Below, piece after piece: positions 26,378 through 33,814 of a DNA stretch of 64,000 nt. Location: assembly GCA_024232355.1 (NCBI GenBank), contig JAAEPW010001279.1, forward strand, positions 1 through 64,000. The letters are read 5' to 3'. Each line of letters opens with the position of its first letter. The first letter of the stretch is position 1. The position numbers and the translations under genes were made by a program. The stretch is from Chloroflexota bacterium. GTDB lineage: Bacteria > Chloroflexota > Anaerolineae > B4-G1. The notes beneath the pieces were generated by a model. The model saw only the letters and a list, made by a program, of their open reading frames with translations. It was not told the DNA's origin and searched no databases.

Positions 26378-27586
26378 TCAGTCCCCGTACCGCCCCACAA
26401 TGGCGATGGCGCTCACGTTCATATATGGCATCCCGCCCAAGTTGTGGGTCAGGCCGTAGCGGGGATCCGATATCTGGCGCTCTCCGGCCCGGCCCTGGAG
26501 TTGGAGATACATCTCGTACAGCATCCGCAGTCCCGATGCGCCGATGGGGTGCCCAAAGCACTTTAACCCGCCGTCGGGTTGGCACGGGATCTCGCCGTCC
26601 AGGTCGTAGAACCCGTCGAGAACGTCTTTGGGGGCCTGGCCTCGCTCGGAGATATGCAGGTCTTCCATCGTGACCAGTTCAGTGATGGAAAAACAGTCGT
26701 GTACCTCCATCATGCTGATCTCTTCGCGGGGGTTGGTGATGCCCGCTTCTTCATAAGCCTTGGTGCTGCACGTGGATGTGGTGATAAAGTGATCGCCGTC
26801 CCAATCGTTATAGCCCATCTCCTCGCCGCTGCTGAGGGCCAACTGGAGCGCCTTGACGCTGACCAAATCCTTCTTGCCCAGCCCCTGGGCGATTTCGGGC
26901 GTGGTGACGATGGCGCAGGCCGCGCCGTCGCTGACACCGCAGCAGTCGAACAGTCCCAAGGGGTAGGCGATGGTGGGAGAGGCCAGCACCTGGTCGATGG
27001 TGACCGCTTTGCGCAGGTGGGCCTTGGGGTTGAGGATGGCGTTGGCGTGGCTCTTGGCGGAGACGTGGGCCATCGCCCGCTTGAGATCGTCCGTGGAGAT
27101 GTCGTGCTTGGCGGCGTAGGCGGTGGCCAATTGGGCAAAGGCCCCTGGCGCGGTCACGTTGGGCATCGTCTGCCACATCAGCGTACCGGCGTCAGAGCCC
27201 CAGTTGGGCAGGCCCCCATAGCCGATGTCTTTGAGCTTTTCCACGCCCAAGGCTAGAGCGATGTCGTACGCGCCCGATGCCACGGCATAGCATGCCCCGC
27301 GAAACGCCTCGGTCCCGGTGGCGCAAAAGTTCTCGACGCGGGTGACCGGTATCTGGGGCAATCGCAGGGTCAGCGAGAGCGGCAGCGCGCTCTTGCCGAC
27401 GCTGACGTTCTCAAAGCATGTGCCCAGCCACGCGGCCTGGATCTCTTTTCGATCAATCCCGGCATCCCCAATCGCTTCCTCGAACGCCTCGACCATCAAC
27501 TCTTCGGATCCCATGTCCCAACGCTCGCCAAATTTTGTGCATCCCATGCCAAGGATGGCGACTTTGTCTCGAATTCCTGTAGCCAT
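26378..27586 (-). CDS. SCP-x-type thiolase (acetyl-CoA acyltransferase)
   Basis: 402 residues of the lipid-transfer/SCP-x thiolase class. The nucleophilic cysteine is in VENFCATGTEAF (near residue 86), HDCF (EVHDCFSITELV) is the class-specific His motif, and CFGHPIGASG is the second active-site loop. All catalytic positions are retained. It cleaves 3-ketoacyl-CoA with CoA, classically long-chain, branched or sterol-derived acyl groups. It is the third gene of an operon, 12 bases after the HMGS-like fusion, with a strong AGGAGG ribosome-binding site. Thiolases of this class often pair with a DUF35 OB-fold partner; here DUF35 is inside the preceding fusion. Confidence 0.9.
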   Translation of the reverse strand: MATGIRDKVAILGMGCTKFGERWDMGSEELMVEAFEEAIGDAGIDRKEIQAAWLGTCFENVSVGKSALPLSLTLRLPQIPVTRVENFCATGTEAFRGACYAVASGAYDIALALGVEKLKDIGYGGLPNWGSDAGTLMWQTMPNVTAPGAFAQLATAYAAKHDISTDDLKRAMAHVSAKSHANAILNPKAHLRKAVTIDQVLASPTIAYPLGLFDCCGVSDGAACAIVTTPEIAQGLGKKDLVSVKALQLALSSGEEMGYNDWDGDHFITTSTCSTKAYEEAGITNPREEISMMEVHDCFSITELVTMEDLHISERGQAPKDVLDGFYDLDGEIPCQPDGGLKCFGHPIGASGLRMLYEMYLQLQGRAGERQISDPRYGLTHNLGGMPYMNVSAIAIVGRYGD

Positions 27587-27598
27587 AATTCCTTCCTC

Positions 27599-30370
27599 CT
27601 AGAACTTGAACAGCTTTTCGACGAGCTGCGATTTCATCAAATCGCCCTCGATCTTGAGCTTGCCGGTGGTGAACGCTTGCATCGCGGGCAGCTTGCCGCC
27701 GATCAGCGCCAGAAAATCCTCATCCGCCATCTTGAGCGTGGTGGTGGGTTTACTGTGCGCGCCCACTTTCACCGTGCAGGCGTTGTCCTTGACGATGACG
27801 TGCCAGTCGCCGCTATCAGAGCCAGAGATGGTGAACTGGAACACGACGTCCACACCGCCCGCCGCGTCCGCCTGGAAGAACTCGGGCATCCGCTCAAACA
27901 CCGCCTGGACCCCCTCGCCCTGTCCCCCGCTCTCTGTTTCTCCCTGTCCCTCTGTCTCCTTGCTCCCCTGTCCCATCAACATGTCCATCAAGAAAGCGTT
28001 GGCGTCCTGGTACCCCCTGCCGCCCTCAAGGCTGTCGATCTTGCCCCAGTTGCGGTGGATTTCCTCCACAGAGGGTGCTTGTTGGCCGTCGCCGACCATT
28101 ACGACAGGGGCCGAGACCACCGCCGCCCGGTTAAAGAACCCGCCACCGGCGTTCACGATTTGGCCGGTCTCGGCGCACGATTCCGAACAGAGGTGGAGCA
28201 CCAGTGGTGCGACGAACTCGGGCTTGAGCTTGTCCGACATGCCGGGCGGCATGACGTCTTCCGTCAGCCGAGTGGTGGCCAGGGGAGCCACGGTGTTGAC
28301 CTTGATGTCGTACTTGGCTCCCTCCAACTTGAGGGTGTTCATCATCCCCACCAGCGCCATCTTGGCCGCGCTATAGTTGGTCTGACCGAAATTGCCGAAC
28401 AACCCTGCTGCCGAGGTGGTCATCACAATGCGACCGTAACCGTTCTCCCGCATGGCACGGAGGACCGGGCCGGTGACGTTGAAGGCTCCTTGCAGGTGCA
28501 CGTTAAGCACGCTGTTCCACAGGTCCGGCGTCATCTTGGCAAAGGACTTGTCGCGCAGGATGCCGGCGTTGTTGATCAGAATATCTACCTTGCCAAAGTG
28601 CTCCAGTGCAGTCTGGACAATACCCTCTCCGCCTTCCAGCGTGGCGACCGAATCATAGTTGGCGACCGCCTCACCACCCGCCTCGACGATCTCCTGGACA
28701 ACCGTGTCGGCAGGTTTGGCAGAACCTTTCCCCGTGCCGTCGCGCGCGCCGCCCAAGTCGTTGACAACCACCTTTGCGCCGCGCTTGGCCAGTTCCAGTG
28801 CATAGGTGCGCCCAAGCCCGCCGCCCGCGCCGGTGACAATCGCCACCCGATCATCAAAGCGCGTCATTTCCTCGTCCGCTTCTTCCACTTGATCGACTGC
28901 GCTCACGTCGGGAACGGCCTTCCAAAAATAGCCCGTAAAGCCGCGCTCCTCGTCCGTGTGGTGGACTCGGAATACCATTTTGACAGGCATGCCCACTGTT
29001 AAATCGTCCAGTACGCAATCGGTAAAATCGGCCATGAACCGGCCACCGCCCTCAAATTGCACCAGGCCATAGACAGCGGGTGGATCTACCGACACGGCCA
29101 GCATGTCGCCGGTGAACGACATGACCGTGGCGGGCGTGTCTGCAAACTCGTAATCCTCTTGCGAGTGGAACGCACCACATGCGGGGTTGACGCAAATATC
29201 CATCTTGGGGTACTGGGGCGTGCCGCATTCCGTACACTTGCCGCCGACCAGCCCCAGGACTGTCTTGCGCTTGCGCCAGAGGGTGGACATGGCCGTTTGG
29301 TTGGGCGCTTCGGCGCGGATGCCGGTCTCGGTCTCGATCAGGTCCCTGAACTTGAGGAATTTGACATAGTTGTCGGTGTTCTTGCCGTTGTCCAGCGAGC
29401 CAGCGATGCCGGTGCGGTCGGGTAAATGCAGCAGCGTACTCTTGCCGAGGATATTTTCCGTCACCTCAAATAAGAGCGCATCACAACCCTGCCCAAAACC
29501 GGCGACCAGGATGCGCTCGCCCGGCTGAGCCTCTTCCAGTGCGCGGATCAGCATCACCAACGGGTGGGCCGCGCCCGTCTCGCCGCAGACGGTGTGCATA
29601 TTGTCCACCACTTTTTCCGGCGCTGCACCGATGAGCTTGGCGATGGTGGCGTGCTGCCGCTTGATGAAACAAGGATAGGCCACCTTGTCCACCTCGTCCA
29701 TCGAGATGTCCAGCTTGGCCAGCAGCCCGTTGACAGCCTCAGGAATGATTTTGCCGTATCCTTCCTCCCGCATCCACCGCTCTTCCCAAGTGTAATTGAA
29801 TTTCTTTTGCGCGCCCCGGTAGTGGTCCACAAAATCGTATGAGACCGAGTACGCGCCCTTGAACTCGGCGATCACGCCGTCGCCCTCGCCCACGAGGATG
29901 GATGCCGCACCGTCGCCGTACCACATCTCGTAAAAGGAAGCTGCCTTGGCCTCCCGCTTGTCTGAGGCCGCGACCAGAACGCTTTTTCGCTCTCCACTCT
30001 TGACTGTTTCCAGCGCAGTGACCAGGGCCGAGGTGCCCGCTTTCAGAGACGAGGTCAAGTCCGCCGTCAAGATGTCGTCCCGCAAATTCAGGGCCGTGGC
30101 CACGATGCCGGCGTTGAGCCGGTCGGCAAAGGGCAGGGTGGTCGAGGCCAGGTAGACGGCGTCCACCTGGGACTTGTCCGCGCCGAGCAAACAGTCCTGG
30201 GAGGCTGCTACAGCCATCGTCACGCTGTCCTCGTCCCAGTTGCAGAAGGATCGCTCCCCCTGTGCCACCATGACTATAGCTGGTGCCAGCCAGCCGATGT
30301 TCTGAAAAACACTCATGCGGTTGAGCCGCAGTCGTGGAATGTAACCGCCGTAGGACGTAATGCCTATCAT
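27599..30370 (-). CDS. HMG-CoA-synthase-like / Zn-ribbon-OB (DUF35) / SDR / SCP2 fusion
   Basis: 923 residues, four modules. 1-315 is an HMG-CoA synthase/KAS III-like thiolase fold (MIGITSYGGYIPRLRLNR). About 360-485 is DUF35, with zinc ribbon CTEC...CVNPAC and OB fold. About 500-770 is a short-chain dehydrogenase with TGAGGGLGR and the NYSAAK catalytic Tyr/Lys. About 825-923 is an SCP2 lipid-binding domain ending MKSQLVEKLFKF. By alignment from memory with archaeal HMG-CoA synthase, the catalytic Glu, Cys and His positions are Thr77, Leu109 and a Tyr/Pro (VAYPCFIK), so the first module is probably not a synthase. A low-complexity Gly/Glu linker separates SDR and SCP2. The SDR probably oxidises (R)-3-hydroxyacyl-CoA. 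Second gene of the operon; GGAG precedes the ATG. Confidence 0.85.
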   Translation of the reverse strand: MIGITSYGGYIPRLRLNRMSVFQNIGWLAPAIVMVAQGERSFCNWDEDSVTMAVAASQDCLLGADKSQVDAVYLASTTLPFADRLNAGIVATALNLRDDILTADLTSSLKAGTSALVTALETVKSGERKSVLVAASDKREAKAASFYEMWYGDGAASILVGEGDGVIAEFKGAYSVSYDFVDHYRGAQKKFNYTWEERWMREEGYGKIIPEAVNGLLAKLDISMDEVDKVAYPCFIKRQHATIAKLIGAAPEKVVDNMHTVCGETGAAHPLVMLIRALEEAQPGERILVAGFGQGCDALLFEVTENILGKSTLLHLPDRTGIAGSLDNGKNTDNYVKFLKFRDLIETETGIRAEAPNQTAMSTLWRKRKTVLGLVGGKCTECGTPQYPKMDICVNPACGAFHSQEDYEFADTPATVMSFTGDMLAVSVDPPAVYGLVQFEGGGRFMADFTDCVLDDLTVGMPVKMVFRVHHTDEERGFTGYFWKAVPDVSAVDQVEEADEEMTRFDDRVAIVTGAGGGLGRTYALELAKRGAKVVVNDLGGARDGTGKGSAKPADTVVQEIVEAGGEAVANYDSVATLEGGEGIVQTALEHFGKVDILINNAGILRDKSFAKMTPDLWNSVLNVHLQGAFNVTGPVLRAMRENGYGRIVMTTSAAGLFGNFGQTNYSAAKMALVGMMNTLKLEGAKYDIKVNTVAPLATTRLTEDVMPPGMSDKLKPEFVAPLVLHLCSESCAETGQIVNAGGGFFNRAAVVSAPVVMVGDGQQAPSVEEIHRNWGKIDSLEGGRGYQDANAFLMDMLMGQGSKETEGQGETESGGQGEGVQAVFERMPEFFQADAAGGVDVVFQFTISGSDSGDWHVIVKDNACTVKVGAHSKPTTTLKMADEDFLALIGGKLPAMQAFTTGKLKIEGDLMKSQLVEKLFKF

Positions 30371-30389
30371 TGTTTTCTCCTATACCGCA

Positions 30390-32540
30390 TTAGAATTTAA
30401 ACAGCTTTTCAACGAGCTGTGATTTCATCAAATCGCCCTCAACTTTGAGCTTGCCGGTGGTAAAGGCTTGCATTGCAGGTAACTGACCAGCGATCAACGC
30501 TAAAAAGTCATCATCCGCCATCTTGAGCGTGGTTGTGGGTTTGCCGTGAGCGCCCGCTTCTACCGTGCAAGTGTTGTCCTTGACAATGACGTGCCAATCG
30601 CCACCGTCGGGGCCAGAGATGTTGAACTGGAAGACGACGTCCACGCCGCCCGCTGCGTCGGCCTGGAAGAACTCGGGCATGCGCCCAAAGACTGCCTGGA
30701 CAGATGCCCCTCCGTCCTCCTTTGCCTGTTCCTCTTTGCTCTCGCTGCTCCCCGCTGGTTTGGGTATCAGGGCATCCATCAAAAACGCGTTGGCGTCAGC
30801 ATACTCCTGGGCGCCATCGAGGGATGCGATCTTGCTCCATTGAGCCGCAATGGCTTCGGGCGACGGAATATCGTCGTCGCCCACCCATGCGCCTGGCCCG
30901 CTCACCACAGCCACTCGGCCATAGTAACCCATACCGGCGTTATAGATGCGGCCGGTGACCGGGCACTGCTCTGCGCTCAGGTAGAGCACCAGCGGCGCGA
31001 TGAACTCGGGCTTGAGTTTGTCGGAAAAGCCGGGAGGCATGACGTCTTCCGTTAGCCGGGTGGCGGCCAAGGGGGCCACAGTATTGACCTTGATGTTGTA
31101 TTTGCTTCCCTCGATCTTGAGGGTGTTCATTATCCCGATCAGTCCCATCTTGGCCGAGCCATAGTTCGTCTGCCCAAAGTTGCCGAACAACCCCGCCGCC
31201 GAGGTGGTCATCACGACACGCCCATAGCCATTTTCCCGCATCGCGCGGAAGGCCGGGCCGGTGACATTAAAGGCCCCTTGCAGGTGTACGTCCAGCACCC
31301 CATCCCACAGATCCGGCGTCATCTTGGCAAAGGACTTGTCGCGCAGGATACCGGCATTGTTGATCAAAATGTCCACCTTGCCAAAGTGCTCCAGCGCAGT
31401 CTGGACGATATTCTCGCCGCCCTCCAATGTGGCGACCGAGTCATAGTTGGCGACGGCCTCACCGCCTGCCTCGACGATCTCTTGAACGACCTCGTCGGCA
31501 GGTCGGGCAGAACCATCGCCCGTGCCGTCGCGCGCGCCGCCCAGATCGTTGACGACGACCTTTGCGCCGCGTTCAGCCAGTTCTAGCGCGTAAACGCGCC
31601 CCAGCCCGCCGCCCGCCCCGGTGACGATGGCCACTTGGTCGTCAAAGCGGATACCGCCCTTGCCCCGTTTTTCCGCCTCTTCCTGGCTCATCCACTCGAC
31701 GATGCCCCGGTCGATGACCACGTCTTCCGTCTCGACGTTGAGGGTTCTAAAGAGGGCGCGACCGCTGCGGTCGGATCCTTCCTCCATCTTCCAGATTTGA
31801 GTCTTGAGCGGCATACCGGGATAGATGGTTTTTGAGAAACGGTTGCGGAACCGTGTCATCCGCTCCGGCTCGCCGGGGAACAGATGTTTGATGACGGCGC
31901 GGCAAGCGTATCCGTGGGTACACAGGCCGTGCATAATGGGCTTTTCAAAGCCACTCATCTTGGCAAAGTCGGGGTCCACGTGCAGGGCAAAGGTGTCGCC
32001 CGAAAGCCGGTAGACCAGGGGTTGGTTGGGAGAGGTCTGTGCCAGCTCTTCGAAATCCGGTTCCCTGTCCGGGAACTCGAATGTTTCCTTGGGTGCGTTC
32101 TCGCCGCCAAAACCACCGTCCAACCGGGAAAACAGGGTGGCGATGTTGGTGAACAGCTTTTGCCCATCAGAGTGGTAGGTGTCTATCTGCCCGATCACCA
32201 ACGCGCCCTTGTTCGCGCCTTTGTCATAGATGTTGACGATTTGCGCCTCGCTGTTGATCTGGCCGCCGGTGGGAGGAATAGGATTGTGAAAGATTATCTC
32301 GTGCTCGCCGTGAAGGATACCGGCCAGGTTGACGCCGGTGTTGATCACGAATTCACTCATAAAGTCGTAGACGGCGGTGACGGCAAAGGACGGGATCGCC
32401 TTTAGCCTGTCTTCGTAGACGTACTCTAGTTCGTCGAATCCGGCCCCCACGCCCAATGCGTAAAGCACGACGTCCTTCCAGTCGTACTCGCTGGTGGCCG
32501 AGCCGATTGTTTTTCCAATTACGTCCAGGTTTAGGGTCAT
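30390..32540 (-). CDS. Hydratase-2 / SDR / SCP2 multifunctional beta-oxidation enzyme
   Basis: 716 residues. Residues 1-300 form a double hot-dog MaoC/2-enoyl-CoA hydratase-2; the active-site pair is Asp182 and His187 in GDTFALHVDPDF, with HGLCTHG after it. Residues about 305-580 are a short-chain dehydrogenase (TGAGGGLGR, NYGSAK), and about 625-716 an SCP2 domain. These are the three parts of peroxisomal multifunctional enzyme 2 (HSD17B4) in a different order (the eukaryotic protein is SDR-hydratase-SCP2). Predicted role: trans-2-enoyl-CoA to (R)-3-hydroxyacyl-CoA to 3-ketoacyl-CoA, with lipid held by SCP2. First gene of the operon, AGGAGG before the ATG. Its SDR and SCP2 parts are nearly identical to those of the next gene. 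Confidence 0.88.
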   Translation of the reverse strand: MTLNLDVIGKTIGSATSEYDWKDVVLYALGVGAGFDELEYVYEDRLKAIPSFAVTAVYDFMSEFVINTGVNLAGILHGEHEIIFHNPIPPTGGQINSEAQIVNIYDKGANKGALVIGQIDTYHSDGQKLFTNIATLFSRLDGGFGGENAPKETFEFPDREPDFEELAQTSPNQPLVYRLSGDTFALHVDPDFAKMSGFEKPIMHGLCTHGYACRAVIKHLFPGEPERMTRFRNRFSKTIYPGMPLKTQIWKMEEGSDRSGRALFRTLNVETEDVVIDRGIVEWMSQEEAEKRGKGGIRFDDQVAIVTGAGGGLGRVYALELAERGAKVVVNDLGGARDGTGDGSARPADEVVQEIVEAGGEAVANYDSVATLEGGENIVQTALEHFGKVDILINNAGILRDKSFAKMTPDLWDGVLDVHLQGAFNVTGPAFRAMRENGYGRVVMTTSAAGLFGNFGQTNYGSAKMGLIGIMNTLKIEGSKYNIKVNTVAPLAATRLTEDVMPPGFSDKLKPEFIAPLVLYLSAEQCPVTGRIYNAGMGYYGRVAVVSGPGAWVGDDDIPSPEAIAAQWSKIASLDGAQEYADANAFLMDALIPKPAGSSESKEEQAKEDGGASVQAVFGRMPEFFQADAAGGVDVVFQFNISGPDGGDWHVIVKDNTCTVEAGAHGKPTTTLKMADDDFLALIAGQLPAMQAFTTGKLKVEGDLMKSQLVEKLFKF

Positions 32541-32589
32541 TCGGTTTCCTCCTTTTCCTTTTGTTGCTTTGATTGTTGGATCTTGCTAG

Positions 32590-32617
32590 ATTGTACTATT
32601 ATTCTCTAGCGTGCCAA
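32590..32617 (-). promoter_or_regulatory. Promoter of the beta-oxidation operon
   Basis: On the minus strand, TTGGCA (32617-32612), a 16-base spacer and TACAAT (32595-32590), about 50 bases before the ATG at 32540 of the hydratase/SDR/SCP2 gene. Confidence 0.55.
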
Positions 32618-32655
32618 GTGCCGAGTTGCTAATTGTTTTTTCTCTCAAGTTTGTC

Positions 32656-33321
32656 CTATCTGAACGCTTGCACCACACACATTACGGCTGCGAACAGTAG
32701 TGCGAGAATCGTAATGATGCAGCCCAACCGATTGACGATGCCTTTGAGCTTTTGGGCTTGAGGCCAATCAAACATGATTGGGCGACCGGTGACGACTGAT
32801 AAAAGCCCTCCAAGAACGCCGACCAGCCCCACGGCCACACCCATCTGCCATATCCGTTTGCCGAGATACCACACGATCCCCGTGACGAGCCAAGCCCCAA
32901 GTCCTACGCCAATGCCGACCCATCCCATCTGCCGGAAGAATTTACTGCGCGTGGGGCTATGCTTGGGCAAAGATAGCATCTCGGCCTGTTTTTGTCGCTG
33001 TGCATTCATACTTTCCTGCCAGATGCCGCGAAGCGACTTGTCCTGAATCATCATCCACTCTTCGCGCAAGTGGGGCATATCAGTAAAGTGCCGGAGGACA
33101 AAGGTAGGGATCATCCAAACCACGAAAACGAGTACAAAGGCACCAAGTGCGCCCAGCACCTGGCTTTCGCGCAATCCGAGAAACTCGAGTTTTTGTTGTA
33201 GCCAGTCAAAAGGCCCGGAATCCTGAATGAGCCAACGCATCCAGATGCCGATGGCGATCAACAAGAGGATGATGGCAACGACACGAAAAACCCGGGTGGG
33301 AATCCATCTATTCGAGTTCAT
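32656..33321 (-). CDS. Five-span membrane protein of unknown function
   Basis: 221 residues, not recognised. Predicted transmembrane helices lie at about 10-31, 55-76, 132-155, 160-178 and 198-219, with a soluble, charged loop at 80-130 (MPHLREEWMMIQDKSLRGIW). It is the last gene of the co-directional run that contains the PH-domain, CHAT-SIR2 and nSTAND genes, 42 bases after the PH gene. The start has no obvious Shine-Dalgarno sequence. By context it may be a membrane component or effector of that system, but nothing in the sequence proves it. Confidence 0.7.
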   Translation of the reverse strand: MNSNRWIPTRVFRVVAIILLLIAIGIWMRWLIQDSGPFDWLQQKLEFLGLRESQVLGALGAFVLVFVVWMIPTFVLRHFTDMPHLREEWMMIQDKSLRGIWQESMNAQRQKQAEMLSLPKHSPTRSKFFRQMGWVGIGVGLGAWLVTGIVWYLGKRIWQMGVAVGLVGVLGGLLSVVTGRPIMFDWPQAQKLKGIVNRLGCIITILALLFAAVMCVVQAFR

Positions 33322-33363
33322 ATTTTTGTGGCGGGTTGGGTGTGGATACTCGCGCTCCCCTAT

Positions 33364-33744
33364 CTAACCACGCAACTGCGGCTGGGGTTGGTTGAGGATC
33401 TGATTCATAATGAATTTGTACGCCCAGTGTGCTTTTTCCGCCCCTCTGAACTCGAACGCGAATCTGCCGGCAGCCGTGATCAATGTGATCTCGCTGGTCT
33501 TGAAGACCACGCCGCCCTCGTCACTGGAAGCGACTCCGATCATCTGGTGATATGGGATGGATACCATCACCTTCTTTTTGAGGAGCACGCCCTGGTCGTA
33601 AAAGATCACACGCTGATCAGAGATGCCGACGAAACCAGTGCCCGTTCCTTTGCAGTCAAAGACCGCGCGCAAGGTTTCTCCGGGGATGATATAGGCATTG
33701 ATGCGTTCGTACTGTTTTTTGTTATCGTACTGAACTTTTGACAT
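33364..33744 (-). CDS. Bacterial PH-domain protein
   Basis: 126 residues, almost entirely one pleckstrin-homology-like domain of the bPH type. Successive beta strands include ETLRAVFDCKGTGTGFVGIS, DQRVIFYDQGVLLKKKVMVS and ITLITAAGRFAFEF, with a C-terminal helix. Bacterial PH domains act as membrane-proximal or oligomerising modules; this one has no transmembrane segment. GGGAG precedes the ATG. It lies between CHAT-SIR2 and the membrane protein in the same transcription direction and could link the system to the membrane. Confidence 0.8.
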   Translation of the reverse strand: MSKVQYDNKKQYERINAYIIPGETLRAVFDCKGTGTGFVGISDQRVIFYDQGVLLKKKVMVSIPYHQMIGVASSDEGGVVFKTSEITLITAAGRFAFEFRGAEKAHWAYKFIMNQILNQPQPQLRG

Positions 33745-33770
33745 TGCTGTTTTCTCCCTAGATGAGAATT

Positions 33771-33804
33771 AGACCTGCCAGATTCTTGGAAACCTGGCAG
33801 GTCT
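33771..33804. repeat. Hairpin repeat between the CHAT-SIR2 and PH genes
   Basis: A perfect eleven-base-pair inverted repeat, AGACCTGCCAG / CTGGCAGGTCT, with a twelve-base loop. It resembles widely dispersed intergenic hairpins of Chloroflexota. On the minus strand it lacks a T-tract, so it is more likely a REP-type element or an mRNA-processing/attenuation hairpin than a full terminator. Confidence 0.6.
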
Positions 33805-33814
33805 TTACTGTGAA

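Noticed and set aside
27677..29002. Plus-strand 441-codon frame opposite the HMGS-like fusion gene
   Set aside because: It is a complement of conserved SDR codons; its length reflects GC-rich third positions, not a gene.
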